From contig NZ_JXRQ01000025.1 of assembly GCF_000829445.1 (NCBI RefSeq), positions 1 to 64,000 on the forward strand: a DNA stretch of 64,000 nt, given 5' to 3'. The notes below the pieces were generated by a model. That model did no database searches and had not been told where the DNA came from. It worked only from the letters and a program-made list of their open reading frames with translations. Below, one piece after another: positions 15,891 through 28,598 of the stretch. The stretch comes from Jeotgalibacillus alimentarius (GTDB lineage: Bacteria > Bacillota > Bacilli > Bacillales > Jeotgalibacillaceae). Position 1 is the first letter of the stretch, and each line of letters starts with the position of its first letter. The translations under genes were made by a program, and so were the position numbers.

Positions 15891-16646
15891 CTAATCTGTA
15901 GGAATCGGTACTTCGAGTGAAGGCGACATTCCTTCTCCCATATTATAGATCTCAGGCACCTGCCCCTGGATCATTCCCATTGCAACGGGAATGTCCTGTT
16001 CAATGGTCGTTTCTTCTGTCGCAAAAGGAACAATGATCTGCACTTTGACTACCAGATGAATATTGACTTCCACTAAAGCATTATTAATGCCGAATTCCTT
16101 AATATTGGATTTGATATTAGAGGTTACATTCCCTACTGCATGAAAGCGGATCGGCACCTTCGGACCAAGATTTCCCAGAAGTGCATTTCCGGTAGCCTGC
16201 CCAAGTGGTACTGTATAGACAATGCCTTCTAAATCACCTGCATCTTCAACTTCAAGATCTAATTCTGTAAGAGATTTCAAAATAGTTGTATCTCCTTTTT
16301 CAATCGCTCTCAAATGTTCCTGCACAAGCTCAGTCGTTTCAGACATCACACGGTTAATAATTTCAGTATTAAACTTTGTCGTCACCATTTCAGCTGAATC
16401 TGTCGGGACATTTTCAATAATCTCATTAATGTCCATCACATTGGCGATTTCTTTATTGACTGCCTTACTGATCACTAGTGCACCGATTTTCTTTGTCTGC
16501 GATTCAGCATAAATCATCAGTGTAGGTTTGATCCCTGTATTAATCACAACAAGGCCAGTAACAGTCATCAGACAAAATAACAAGATTGATATCAGCCACA
16601 CGGAACGTGCAGTCAGCGGTTTTATCACAAACCTTCTTTTGCGCAT
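15891..16646 (-). CDS. yunB: Sporulation protein YunB
   Basis: 251 residues with one N-terminal membrane helix (VWLISILLFCLMTVTGLVVI) and a long extracytoplasmic domain, matching YunB, a sporulation protein made in the mother cell in B. subtilis. RBS AAGGAGGG. A short gap separates it from the HD-GYP gene on the same strand. Confidence 0.92.
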   Translation of the reverse strand: MRKRRFVIKPLTARSVWLISILLFCLMTVTGLVVINTGIKPTLMIYAESQTKKIGALVISKAVNKEIANVMDINEIIENVPTDSAEMVTTKFNTEIINRVMSETTELVQEHLRAIEKGDTTILKSLTELDLEVEDAGDLEGIVYTVPLGQATGNALLGNLGPKVPIRFHAVGNVTSNIKSNIKEFGINNALVEVNIHLVVKVQIIVPFATEETTIEQDIPVAMGMIQGQVPEIYNMGEGMSPSLEVPIPTD

Positions 16647-16703
16647 AAAAAAGCCCTCCTACAAAGTAGTCTATGCCGGAAAGGAGGGTGACTTCACTGT
16701 TTA

Positions 16704-17801
16704 TTATTCTGTTGTGAACATGATACCGGTCTTGCAAATTGTACAGTCGAGGTGTTTGGATAAATCCAATTCATAGGTTGCATCCACGATTTTTTCATTT
16801 TCTTCTACAATCCTGATGACCGGGCGTGTGGACATCCCCTTATTCTGCTGTGCCACAATTCCCTTTCTGCCGTCACTTAACTGTACAGTCAATCCGTTTG
16901 GATAGATTGCGATGCCCATTTGAAAAGCTTTGATGACAACAGGATCAAAAAGAGTACCTGATCCGGCAAGTAAAATCTCAAGCGCGTCTGCGGGCAGCAT
17001 TTTTCCCCTGTATACGCGGTTTGACGTACAGGCATCAAAGACATCTGCGACAGCCAGTATTTTTGCATAAGGATGAATGTCTGCAGCCTTTAATCCTCTT
17101 GGATATCCAGACCCGTCAAGTCTTTCGTGATGCTGAAAGGCACAATGTGCTGTCAGCAGAGATACATTATGAAGGTTTTTGAGCAGCTCAAAGCCATGAA
17201 CTGTATGCTTTTTGATCTCCTCAAACTCTTCATCTGTCAGCGGTCCCTCTTTCATCAGAATCTCTTCATTAATCATCGTCTTACCGATATCATGAAGCAT
17301 TGCACCTAGACCCAGCTGTTCAAGCTGTTTCACAGGCAGCTTTAACTGCTTTCCGATTGCAAGCGTATATAGCGTCACATTATAGGAATGATGGAAAATG
17401 TATGAATCATATAAATAAGCATCAGACAGAATCATCATCAGATCCTGATTGGCATCCATTTCACTCATAATATTTTTCAATACGTTCTGGATTTTGCCTG
17501 CTTTATCAGCAAGCATGGCTGTCATATCCTTTTTACTGCTTGTCTGTATCGAAGAAAATGAGTCTTTAATTTCACGGATCGTCTCCTGTCTGACGTGGAC
17601 AGGTACGCTTTCTTTTACATCGATCCCTTCAGATTTCCCATCAGCAATATACACATACTGGACTCTCAGCAGACGCAGACGGTCCACCATCGCCTGTGTT
17701 AATGTCACGCCCGCCTGCAGCAAAGGCTTATCATTCACGTTATAAATTGTATGTCCCAGGACCATGCCCGCTCTCAATACTTTTACAGAAATTAACCTCA
17801 T
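16704..17801 (-). CDS. HD-GYP domain phosphodiesterase
   Basis: 365 residues. The N-terminal part (1-100) resembles the region found in front of HD-GYP domains; the catalytic domain shows HHSYNV, MLHDIGK, and the HD-GYP hallmark HHERLDGSGYP, then AVADVFDA. It probably hydrolyses cyclic di-GMP, consistent with a GGDEF cyclase and PilZ receptor at 53.5-55.4 kb. It sits between yunB and yunD, a place held by yunC in B. subtilis. The C-terminal extension has CTIC. Confidence 0.9.
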   Translation of the reverse strand: MRLISVKVLRAGMVLGHTIYNVNDKPLLQAGVTLTQAMVDRLRLLRVQYVYIADGKSEGIDVKESVPVHVRQETIREIKDSFSSIQTSSKKDMTAMLADKAGKIQNVLKNIMSEMDANQDLMMILSDAYLYDSYIFHHSYNVTLYTLAIGKQLKLPVKQLEQLGLGAMLHDIGKTMINEEILMKEGPLTDEEFEEIKKHTVHGFELLKNLHNVSLLTAHCAFQHHERLDGSGYPRGLKAADIHPYAKILAVADVFDACTSNRVYRGKMLPADALEILLAGSGTLFDPVVIKAFQMGIAIYPNGLTVQLSDGRKGIVAQQNKGMSTRPVIRIVEENEKIVDATYELDLSKHLDCTICKTGIMFTTE

Positions 17802-17834
17802 CCCTCGATCACCCTTCTCTATCTATTTTAATGA

Positions 17835-19190
17835 TTAACGGGCATATCCTTTTAATTTTTCTTTTAAAATGTCACGCAGGAACTCCGGCATGAAATATTG
17901 CTTCCTTGCCCTGTGCATCTCAGGAAAGAAAAAGCCGAATGTAAACATATCAACTGTCGCTACCCGGTACGTTTTTTCTGCAAGTACAGGTTCATTCCCG
18001 ACGTAAAACTGATGATCTTTTTCAACCAGTTCCTTAAAGACAAACTCACCCAAAATCGTTCCTCTGAAGCCAAGCCCTCTGATCACCGTTGTCGGCCAGT
18101 TCTGATGACGTGACTGTCTGATTACTTCTTTTAACTCACTCCCTGAAAGCTCTACAAGACAGGGATTGATCGGGTGCGGTAAAATCCTGTGCAGATCATA
18201 TTCAGTAACGGGACCAGCTTCAAGCGGATGCAGCAGCAGGCCGCCTGTAACAATCGACAGGTCGGCATCACACCAGTCAAGCACTGCTTCAGCAAGCAGA
18301 TGTGACAAAGGTGAAGATGCTTCTAACGGATTGTGATGGATCGGCTGATTAAGTACAGTGATTTCATTGGAAAGCAGCTGCTTCCCTTCTTCAAACCAGC
18401 GCTCTGTGTGATCTTCAGCTTCAGGTAATTCACCTGTTTCATACAGTGTCGCTGTTTTACCTGAAACCGTTCCGCTGACATGATCATACTCGATCTCAAC
18501 TTTTCCTGTATACATGCCAAACTTTCCTGCTGCAGCCAGCAGGACGTTATGATGCAGTCTGCCATTTTCAAGCACGTGGTGGGTATGCCCACCCATAATG
18601 ACATCAATTTCAGGACACTCCTCAGCCACCCACTCATCTTCTCTAATGCCCAGATGTGATAGCAGAATAATAATATCCACTTTTTCCTTCATTGCCCTGA
18701 CCTGTGCTTTCAGCTCGTCCTTTGCTGATGATATACGCCAGCCGAGCTTCTCATAAAAGACAGGATATTCCGCTGTCACTGCAGTAATACCGACCTTCAC
18801 GCCGCTTTTCGTCGTTTTGATCAGATAAGGACGTGCCCAGTCAGGTCTCTGGCCTTCTGCAGTAAACAGATTTGCAAGTATAACTTCGAAGTTTGCATCG
18901 CGATACAAGTCATTTAATTCTTCATAAGAAAAAGTAATTCCTTCATTATTACCGATCGTGACCGCATCATAGCCTGCATTATTCAGTAGATCCACGTTTC
19001 TTTTTCCGGCAGATCCTTCTGTTAAAGGATGCGAACGGTCAGCGTGGTCTCCAATATCAAACAGCAGCACTTCTTCACCGGCCTGTTCGAGCTGCTGTCT
19101 CTCTTGAGTAAGAAACTGATGGATCTGTGACCAGTTCTCAAAGTGGCTGTGCAGATCATTAGTATGAAAAATCGTAATTCTTTCTTTCAT
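17835..19190 (-). CDS. yunD: Metallophosphatase of the 5'-nucleotidase family, YunD
   Basis: 451 residues: calcineurin-like metal sites HTNDLHSHF, GDHADRS, IGNNE and GGHTHH in the first 250 residues, and a 5'-nucleotidase C-terminal domain after about 280. No signal peptide, so cytoplasmic, unlike most secreted 5'-nucleotidases. Two adjacent ATGs; the second at 19190 has better spacing to GGAGGTG. Ends 34 bases before the HD-GYP gene. Confidence 0.9.
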   Translation of the reverse strand: MKERITIFHTNDLHSHFENWSQIHQFLTQERQQLEQAGEEVLLFDIGDHADRSHPLTEGSAGKRNVDLLNNAGYDAVTIGNNEGITFSYEELNDLYRDANFEVILANLFTAEGQRPDWARPYLIKTTKSGVKVGITAVTAEYPVFYEKLGWRISSAKDELKAQVRAMKEKVDIIILLSHLGIREDEWVAEECPEIDVIMGGHTHHVLENGRLHHNVLLAAAGKFGMYTGKVEIEYDHVSGTVSGKTATLYETGELPEAEDHTERWFEEGKQLLSNEITVLNQPIHHNPLEASSPLSHLLAEAVLDWCDADLSIVTGGLLLHPLEAGPVTEYDLHRILPHPINPCLVELSGSELKEVIRQSRHQNWPTTVIRGLGFRGTILGEFVFKELVEKDHQFYVGNEPVLAEKTYRVATVDMFTFGFFFPEMHRARKQYFMPEFLRDILKEKLKGYAR

Positions 19191-19207
19191 CATCTTTCAC
19201 CTCCAGG

Positions 19208-20038
19208 CTAACCGTATAATCCTTCAATAATCGACCTGATACCGATCAGGACCAGAATCAGTCTGAGGACAATCACAAGCTTGTCTGACTGGAGACGCTG
19301 ATTCATCCACGCACCAAGCTTTGCGCCGAACCAGGCACCAGGTGCCAGCAATGCGGCGTATAGCCAGTCTACATTTCCAAGCAGAATATGCGAGCCGGAT
19401 CCAAGCAGTGCTGAGAGAAAGACCATCAGCATCGAAGTGCCGACTGCAACGTGCGGCGGGAATAAAAAAGCAATGATCATAACCGGCACCATGACAGAAC
19501 CTCCGCCAATTCCGAACAGCCCTGAAGCAAAACCGACTGCAAATGCTGCAAGTACGCCTGCAACAGGGGGAAACCCATAAGACCATTTTACGCCCTGAGG
19601 ATCAGTAAAATGCCGCTGATAAGAAGCCTGTTTGAACTTTTCAATCGGTTTTATCTTATTTCTGATAAGCAGAATTAAGGATAGAAAAATCATAAATATG
19701 CCAAAATATAAATGAAAAGAATCAAGCGCCAGATATTGATTAGTATATGAACCGATGACAGCTCCCGGACCGCTCCCTGCAAAGAACAGCAGGCCGCTTT
19801 TCATATCCACTGTTTTCGTTTTCAAATAAGCGAGTGTTGATGAAAGTCCTGTGAAAATCATCACAACCAGTGAAATACCGACTGCTGTCTGAGGTGTAAT
19901 CCCTTCTATCCACATCAGTGCCGGACCAAAAAACAACAGGGCAGGCACGACAATGACACCGCCGCCAAGACCAATCAGCGAACCGACAGCCCCTGCTAAT
20001 AGCCCAATTAAGGGCAGTAAAATCCATTCCATTCCCAT
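19208..20038 (-). CDS. yunE: TSUP/TauE-SafE family membrane transporter, YunE
   Basis: 276 residues, eight or nine membrane helices and the duplicated glycine-rich signature (SLIGLGGGVIVVP; GLFGIGGGSVMVP) of the sulfite/organosulfonate exporter family. Ten bases from yunF and about 15 from yunD, so one operon. Substrate unknown. Confidence 0.9.
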   Translation of the reverse strand: MGMEWILLPLIGLLAGAVGSLIGLGGGVIVVPALLFFGPALMWIEGITPQTAVGISLVVMIFTGLSSTLAYLKTKTVDMKSGLLFFAGSGPGAVIGSYTNQYLALDSFHLYFGIFMIFLSLILLIRNKIKPIEKFKQASYQRHFTDPQGVKWSYGFPPVAGVLAAFAVGFASGLFGIGGGSVMVPVMIIAFLFPPHVAVGTSMLMVFLSALLGSGSHILLGNVDWLYAALLAPGAWFGAKLGAWMNQRLQSDKLVIVLRLILVLIGIRSIIEGLYG

Positions 20039-20048
20039 TCATCCCAAT

Positions 20049-20897
20049 CTAAAATAAGTCAAGCTGCCGCGGTGCGAGCCCTCCATAATCAAGTCCCAGC
20101 AGATCAATCATGGTCTTCGCATTAGAAGCAGCATGACCACCTGAATTATTATTAAACAGTACATATATGTGATCGGATGTCCGGTCCAGTTTTTGAAGGA
20201 CAGGCACCAGATCTTTCAGTTCTGCTTCTGTATAATCATATAAATAGCGCACTTCACGCCAGCTGTTTTCATTTCCTTTCTTTGTCCAGCCGGCAGTGTT
20301 TCTGCCATGAAGCCTGAATACAGTAGCCCCTTTATGTGTCGTTTCTGCCACCAGCGGAATAGATCCCTCTCCTGCCTGCGGTTCATCACAGACACTGTGA
20401 ATCAATTCTTCATCCTTTAAAAACTGCAGCGTGCGCTCACGGAATTCATCTGCGTACCACGTCTGATTTCTGAATTCAATCGCAAGCGGCAGGCCTTCCA
20501 GCTGCTGCTTACAATACCTTATGTAATCCACGTTCTGTTTCTGGCAGTCAAACCACGGTGGAAACTGCAGCAGTACAACACCGAGCTTATCTGCTTCAAT
20601 GAGTGAAGTAAGTGACAACCGGAATGCCCGGAACATATCCTCCCTTGATTCAAACGGGTTATCACCGCGCTGATGACCAGTCATTCCCTGATAGGCTTTC
20701 ACGATGAACTTAAATGAAGAAGGCGTTTCTGCCACCCATTTCTTCATATTCCGTTCAGGCTGAACTGCATAAAACGATGCATCGAGTTCAACAATCGGAA
20801 AGTGTGCGGAGTAGTCTTTCAGCTTATCCTGCTTTGATGAATTTTCATCATATACATCCGGATGGTCTCCCCATCCGGTGAGTCCGATATAAATCAC
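20049..20897 (-). CDS. yunF: DUF72 protein YunF
   Basis: 282 residues of the DUF72 TIM-barrel family: GLTGWGDHP at the N terminus, ELDASFYAVQP, LLQFPPWF, EFRNQTW and a C-terminal YVLFNNNSGGHAA. The family is implicated structurally in nucleic-acid or nucleotide handling but has no settled reaction. First gene of the yunF-yunE-yunD unit. Confidence 0.9.
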   Translation of the reverse strand: MIYIGLTGWGDHPDVYDENSSKQDKLKDYSAHFPIVELDASFYAVQPERNMKKWVAETPSSFKFIVKAYQGMTGHQRGDNPFESREDMFRAFRLSLTSLIEADKLGVVLLQFPPWFDCQKQNVDYIRYCKQQLEGLPLAIEFRNQTWYADEFRERTLQFLKDEELIHSVCDEPQAGEGSIPLVAETTHKGATVFRLHGRNTAGWTKKGNENSWREVRYLYDYTEAELKDLVPVLQKLDRTSDHIYVLFNNNSGGHAASNAKTMIDLLGLDYGGLAPRQLDLF

Positions 20898-21019
20898 ATG
20901 ACCACCTGCTTTTTGACCAATTTAATATGGTTATTGTATCACAGTTGAACGGCAGTCGTAGTGAGGGGGATTGGTCTTTTTCTTCAAAGCTTAACTGCTG
21001 TCACACATTAAATGTAAGA

Positions 21020-21033
21020 AGAAAGCGCTGACA
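21020..21033 (+). promoter_or_regulatory. Probable cre (CcpA) site upstream of brnQ
   Basis: AGAAAGCGCTGACA matches 13 of 14 positions of the cre consensus TGWAANCGNTNWCA, 108 bases before the start. CcpA control of amino-acid uptake is plausible; position relative to a promoter is not resolved. Confidence 0.6.
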
Positions 21034-21140
21034 TGAATTTCGCTTCTGAAAATCGTAAAAATACTATTGTGTGCGTGTGACATTCTTGTTAGGATTACCT
21101 TTATTACAGCGAAGCGTTTATGCAAAGAAAGGACTACCTT

Positions 21141-22505
21141 ATGCAACAGAAAATACCTTTTTCCACTTATTTAATCATTGGCACGATGTTATTTGGCTTG
21201 TTCTTCGGGGCAGGTAATCTGATCTTCCCGATTCAGCTTGGACAGCTTGCAGGTACCTCCTTCTGGCCCGCTCTGGCAGGTTTTCTTGTCACAGCAATCG
21301 GACTTCCGCTGCTTGGTATTCTCGCAATCGGGCTATCAGGCAGTAAAGGGCTTCATGACTTAGCGAGCCGTGTACATCCTTTATTCGGGACAGTATTTGC
21401 ACTCATTCTTTATTTAACAATCGGACCGTTCTTTGCGATCCCGCGAACAGCTACAGTTCCTTATACTGTGGGATTTGAACCTTTTGTCAGTGCTGAGAAC
21501 AGCGGGTTATGGCTTGCAGTGTTCAGCTTCATCTTCTTTGCAATTGTTTATGTATGTTCATTGAAGGCTGAAAAAGTCATGGATATTGTCGGTAAATACC
21601 TGACGCCGGTCTTCTTATTTTTCCTGTCTATTTTAATTATCACAGCTATTATTCAGCCGATGGGCAGTTTCGGGGCCCCTGCTGCTGATTATCAGTCACT
21701 GCCGTTTATGAGCGGCTTTCGTGAAGGCTATAATACAATGGACGCGCTCGGGGCACTGGCGTTTGGAATTATTGTGATCCACGCAATCAAAAACCTTGGC
21801 ATCACTGATAAAAAAGTCATCGCAAGCACGACGTTAAAGTCCGGGCTGATTGCAACAGGATTGATGATGCTAATCTATGGACTGATCACTTATATGGGTG
21901 CAACGAGCACTGACGCGGTCGGTACATTTGAAAATGGCGGACTGACATTCGCTGCGGTTGCACAGCATTATTTCGGCCCATTTGGCGCGATTCTGCTCGC
22001 ACTGATCATTGTCCTTGCCTGCGTGAAAACAAGTATTGGACTAATCATTGCCTGCAGTGAATTCTTCCATCAGCTTTACCCAAAAGTCAGCTATAAAACA
22101 TTTGTATTGATGCTATCGCTGATGTCATTAATTATCGCAAACTTCGGCTTAACAAATATTATTCAGTACGCAGTACCTGTACTCATGTTCCTATACCCGC
22201 TCGCGATTGTACTGATTCTGCTTGGCCTGACGTCAAATCTGTTCGGTCATAAAAGAAGCATCTATGCTGGCGCCATGTTCCTGACATTCTTCGTCAGCCT
22301 GATCGACGGTTATAACGCTTTAACAGGTACACTTCCTGCAGTATCAAATGGTGCGCTTGACGCTGTGACTGAGTTTTATGTCAGTTACCTTCCTCTATAT
22401 GAAATTGGACTTGGGTGGATGTTGCCTGCTTTAGTTGGTGCAGCAATTGGTTTTATATGGAGATCTACACCTGCTGAGAAGGTTACGGAGGATTTGTCTT
22501 ATTAA
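21141..22505 (+). CDS. brnQ: Branched-chain amino acid transporter BrnQ
   Basis: 454 residues, about 12 membrane helices, with the LIVCS signature GTMLFGLFFGAGNLIFP at the N terminus. Sodium-coupled uptake of leucine, isoleucine and valine. The ATG at 21141 follows AAAGGA; an in-frame ATG at 21120 has no ribosome site. The 240 bases upstream hold a cre-like site but no T-box. Confidence 0.93.
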   Translation: MQQKIPFSTYLIIGTMLFGLFFGAGNLIFPIQLGQLAGTSFWPALAGFLVTAIGLPLLGILAIGLSGSKGLHDLASRVHPLFGTVFALILYLTIGPFFAIPRTATVPYTVGFEPFVSAENSGLWLAVFSFIFFAIVYVCSLKAEKVMDIVGKYLTPVFLFFLSILIITAIIQPMGSFGAPAADYQSLPFMSGFREGYNTMDALGALAFGIIVIHAIKNLGITDKKVIASTTLKSGLIATGLMMLIYGLITYMGATSTDAVGTFENGGLTFAAVAQHYFGPFGAILLALIIVLACVKTSIGLIIACSEFFHQLYPKVSYKTFVLMLSLMSLIIANFGLTNIIQYAVPVLMFLYPLAIVLILLGLTSNLFGHKRSIYAGAMFLTFFVSLIDGYNALTGTLPAVSNGALDAVTEFYVSYLPLYEIGLGWMLPALVGAAIGFIWRSTPAEKVTEDLSY

Positions 22506-22512
22506 TATATTA

Positions 22513-22587
22513 GCTGGACCTTGGAGTGCTGGACGAAGACTCCCGCCCGGGTGCAGGAAGGCGCAGTCCTGCACGGAAAGGTCCAGC
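22513..22587 (+). repeat. GC-rich interspersed intergenic repeat, copy 3 (short form)
   Basis: 75 bp, ends GCTGGACCTT / AAGGTCCAGC, inner stem CAGGAAGGCGCAGTCCTG and the shared GAAGACTCCCGCCCGG. The middle GAGACCCCGC...GAGGAGGCTC block of the long form is missing. Confidence 0.78.
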
Positions 22588-22613
22588 GGTTCGGTGAAAA
22601 ATAAAAGCATAAA

Positions 22614-22645
22614 AAAACCCGCACTTTCAAAGTACGGGTTTTTGT
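22614..22645. terminator. Bidirectional terminator between brnQ and sufB
   Basis: AACCCGCACTTT pairs with AAAGTACGGGTT, A-run before and TTTTT after. Confidence 0.88.
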
Positions 22646-22649
22646 CATA

Positions 22650-24047
22650 TTAACCGATAGAACCTTCCATTTCAAACTTAATCAGGCGGTTCATCTCTAC
22701 TGCATATTCCATCGGAAGCTCTTTCGTGAATGGCTCAATGAAGCCCATTACGATCATTTCAGTTGCTTCCTCTTCAGAAATTCCGCGGCTCATCAGATAG
22801 AATAACTGCTCTTCAGAAACCTTCGACACTTTCGCTTCGTGCTCAAGTGAAATGTTATCGTTCAGAATTTCGTTGTATGGAATTGTATCAGATGTTGATT
22901 CGTTATCCATAATCAGCGTATCGCACTCAATGTTAGAGCGTGCACCGTGGGCTTTACGTCCAAAGTGTACGATTCCGCGGTATGTTACTTTACCGCCCTG
23001 TTTTGAGATTGATTTCGATACGATTGTTGATGACGTGTTTGGTGCTAAGTGATGCATTTTAGCGCCTGCATCCTGGTGCTGACCTTTACCTGCAAGTGCG
23101 ATTGACAGTGTCATACCACGTGCACCTTCACCGCGAAGGATGACTGCAGGGTACTTCATTGTCAGCTTAGAGCCGATGTTTCCATCCACCCATTCCATTG
23201 TTGCATTTGCATCACAGACTGCACGCTTCGTTACCAGGTTGAATACGTTATTCGCCCAGTTCTGAATTGTTGTGTAACGGCAGTACGCGTCTTTTTTGAT
23301 AATGATTTCAACAACGGCACTGTGAAGAGAGTTCGTTGTGTAAACTGGTGCTGTACAACCCTCAACGTAGTGTACGCTTGAGCCTTCATCAGCAATGATC
23401 AGTGTACGCTCGAACTGACCCATGTTTTCAGAGTTGATTCGGAAGTACGCCTGTAGTGGAGTATCAACTTTTACGCCCTTAGGAACGTAGATGAATGATC
23501 CACCTGACCATACTGCTGAGTTAAGTGCTGAGAACTTGTTATCTCCTGAAGGAATAACCGTTCCCCAGTGCTTTTTGAATAGTTCTTCGTTTTCTTTAAG
23601 TGCTGAATCAGTGTCCTTGAAGACGATACCCATTTCTTCAAGATCTTCTTTCATGTTGTGGTATACAACCTCTGATTCGTACTGTGCAGATACACCTGCA
23701 AGGTACTTCTGCTCAGCTTCAGGAATACCAAGCTTATCGAATGTACGCTTGATTTCCTCTGGAACCTCGTCCCAGCTGCGCTCGCTTTTCTCTGATGGCT
23801 TTACGTAGTACGTAATTTCATCAAAGTTCAATCCGCTTAAGTCACCGCCCCATTGAGGCATTGGCATGTTGTAGAATTGCTCAAGCGCCTTCAGACGGTA
23901 GTTCAGCATCCATTCAGGCTCTTCTTTCATACGTGAGATTTCTTCCACGATTTCACGCGTCAGACCACGCTTTGAACGGAAAATTGATACGTCTTTATCA
24001 TGGAAGCCATACTTATAATCGCCAACTTCGGGCATTTTCTTAGCCAT
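22650..24047 (-). CDS. sufB: SufB, iron-sulfur cluster scaffold subunit
   Basis: 465 residues, matches SufB throughout ([34 protein letters not shown], the C-terminal [21 protein letters not shown]). Forms the SufBCD scaffold for 4Fe-4S assembly. Last gene of the sufCDSUB operon, in B. subtilis order. Confidence 0.97.
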   Translation of the reverse strand: MAKKMPEVGDYKYGFHDKDVSIFRSKRGLTREIVEEISRMKEEPEWMLNYRLKALEQFYNMPMPQWGGDLSGLNFDEITYYVKPSEKSERSWDEVPEEIKRTFDKLGIPEAEQKYLAGVSAQYESEVVYHNMKEDLEEMGIVFKDTDSALKENEELFKKHWGTVIPSGDNKFSALNSAVWSGGSFIYVPKGVKVDTPLQAYFRINSENMGQFERTLIIADEGSSVHYVEGCTAPVYTTNSLHSAVVEIIIKKDAYCRYTTIQNWANNVFNLVTKRAVCDANATMEWVDGNIGSKLTMKYPAVILRGEGARGMTLSIALAGKGQHQDAGAKMHHLAPNTSSTIVSKSISKQGGKVTYRGIVHFGRKAHGARSNIECDTLIMDNESTSDTIPYNEILNDNISLEHEAKVSKVSEEQLFYLMSRGISEEEATEMIVMGFIEPFTKELPMEYAVEMNRLIKFEMEGSIG

Positions 24048-24073
24048 GATGATTCCTCCTTCTTTGTTTGCAG

Positions 24074-27040
<2,967 letters not shown>

Positions 27041-27051
27041 CCTCCTATCAG

Positions 27052-27834
27052 TTACGCTTCTTGTCCTACAGTTTCGTCTTCAATACCAAGCTCCTGCTTG
27101 ATCCAGTCATACCCTTCACTTTCAAGGCGCTGTGCAAGCTCAGGTCCGCCAGACTTAACAACGCGGCCCTGCATCATAACGTGTACGAAATCAGGCTCGA
27201 TGTAGTTAAGAAGACGCTGATAGTGAGTAATAATCAGGCAGCCGAAATCTTCGCTGCGCATCTGATTGATCCCTTTTGATACAACTTTAAGTGCATCAAT
27301 ATCAAGACCAGAGTCAATCTCATCAAGAATACCGAATTCAGGCTTGATCATCATCAGCTGAAGAATTTCATTACGCTTCTTCTCCCCGCCTGAGAAACCT
27401 TCGTTCAGGTAACGCTGTGCCATATTCTGATCCATCTCAAGGAAGTCCATGTTTTTATCAAGTTCTTTGATGAATTTCATCAGAGAAATCTCCTGGCCTT
27501 CTTCACGGCGTGCATTGATTGCAGAACGAAGGAAGTCTGCGTTTGTCACACCAGTGATCTCACTTGGGTACTGCATTGCAAGGAATAGTCCTGCAAGTGC
27601 GCGCTCGTCAACTTCCATCTCAAGCACGTTCTCACCGTTCAGTAATACTTCACCTTTTGTTACTTCAAACTTAGGGTGTCCCATAATTGCAGAAGCAAGC
27701 GTTGATTTACCTGTTCCGTTAGGTCCCATAATAACGTGAATCTTACCGCTATCTAATTCAAGGTTTACACCTTTTAAAATTTCTTTGCCTTCGATCTCAA
27801 CGTGCAGATCTTTAATCACTAAAGTTGAAGCCAT
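27052..27834 (-). CDS. sufC: SufC ATPase
   Basis: 260 residues, ABC ATPase with Walker A GPNGTGKST, the SufC-type signature FSGGEKKRNE and Walker B with DEIDSGLD. Drives SufBCD conformational change. First gene of the operon; RBS GGAGGT. Confidence 0.97.
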   Translation of the reverse strand: MASTLVIKDLHVEIEGKEILKGVNLELDSGKIHVIMGPNGTGKSTLASAIMGHPKFEVTKGEVLLNGENVLEMEVDERALAGLFLAMQYPSEITGVTNADFLRSAINARREEGQEISLMKFIKELDKNMDFLEMDQNMAQRYLNEGFSGGEKKRNEILQLMMIKPEFGILDEIDSGLDIDALKVVSKGINQMRSEDFGCLIITHYQRLLNYIEPDFVHVMMQGRVVKSGGPELAQRLESEGYDWIKQELGIEDETVGQEA

Positions 27835-27956
27835 TGTCTAATTACCTCCGTTTGTATATGAATTTGAAATGGAAGAACCATTCTCAATTTATTCTCATTC
27901 TAATCTTATAACAAATTAAAACTAGAATCAAATGACGTTGACCCTTGCCTTTACAA

Positions 27957-27990
27957 TCAAAAAAGTCAGTGTAAGATACACTGACTTTTT
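27957..27990 (-). terminator. Terminator upstream of sufC
   Basis: AAAAAGTCAGTGTA / TACACTGACTTTTT; serves the short gene at 28004-28162 on the minus strand. Confidence 0.85.
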
Positions 27991-28003
27991 CACTTCTCTA
28001 CTA

Positions 28004-28162
28004 TTATAAATGATTGATGACTTTACCTTCAAGTTCCTGGACTAAGTCCTGTGACTTTTTATAATCTTCTTCACGTTTCATTTCCACATTCATACGCACA
28101 TCATGATCTCTCATATACGTTTCGTAACCAACTCCGTGCGAACTAAGCATCTGCTTCTCCAT
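28004..28162 (-). CDS. Short charged protein (52 aa, or 64 with an ATT start)
   Basis: From the ATG at 28162 it reads MEKQMLSSHGVGYETYMRDH and ends EGKVINHL. The frame stays open upstream to 28198 (IHPIKVDFTTD), where an ATT codon stands seven bases after AAAGGA; the ATG at 28162 has no ribosome site. A terminator follows directly. A real small gene seems likely; which start is used is open, and no function is recognised. Confidence 0.55.
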   Translation of the reverse strand: MEKQMLSSHGVGYETYMRDHDVRMNVEMKREEDYKKSQDLVQELEGKVINHL

Positions 28163-28450
28163 GTCAGTTGTAAAATCAACTTTAATCGGATGGATAATGA
28201 ATCATTCCTTTTCGTTTTTTTGTCCGTGACTTAGTTTCCATATTTTTTCTAAAACTGTTTGCTAGTTGGTGTATTACCCGCTAGAAAACTTAATAAACAC
28301 CCTATCATAATTTTTTCACTATTACAAATATTCATCTGAGGTGTGTAAGGGTTTACATTGTTTTAGTATCAAGGGATGAAAATTTTTAAAATAATTTTTA
28401 TGAGGCTACTACATTTTGGTGGAGCATTCATTACATCTAAGTGGTGTTTC

Positions 28451-28556
28451 ACTGCAGCTGCCGGCCTTCTTACTGCGACCAACCCGGGCGTATCTTACAG
28501 CTGCGCGCGAAAACACAACAGCTGCAAGCCAACATACTGCAACCAGGCCCGCACAC
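28451..28556 (+). repeat. 21-base periodic array, copy A
   Basis: Five units beginning at 28451, 28472, 28494, 28515 and 28536 (spacing 21, 22, 21, 21). Units start ACTGCAG, ACTGCGA, CTTACAG, ACAACAG, ACTGCAA. The second unit reads ACTGCGACCAACCCGGGCGT, the core shared with the arrays at 32.4 and 63.6 kb. It abuts the metQ terminator. The remaining part of the 27835-28597 gap holds the short gene above and AT-rich sequence. Confidence 0.8.
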
Positions 28557-28559
28557 TAA

Positions 28560-28592
28560 AAAACTGCCCAGTCATAGACTGAGCAGCTTCCT
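28560..28592 (-). terminator. Terminator of metQ
   Basis: Minus strand GCTGCTCAGTC / GACTGGGCAG around TAT, followed by TTTTTT. Confidence 0.88.
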
Positions 28593-28598
28593 ATCATA

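Noticed and set aside
20940-21140. T-box upstream of brnQ
   Set aside because: No specifier loop, AGGGTGG-type T-box motif or antiterminator is visible.
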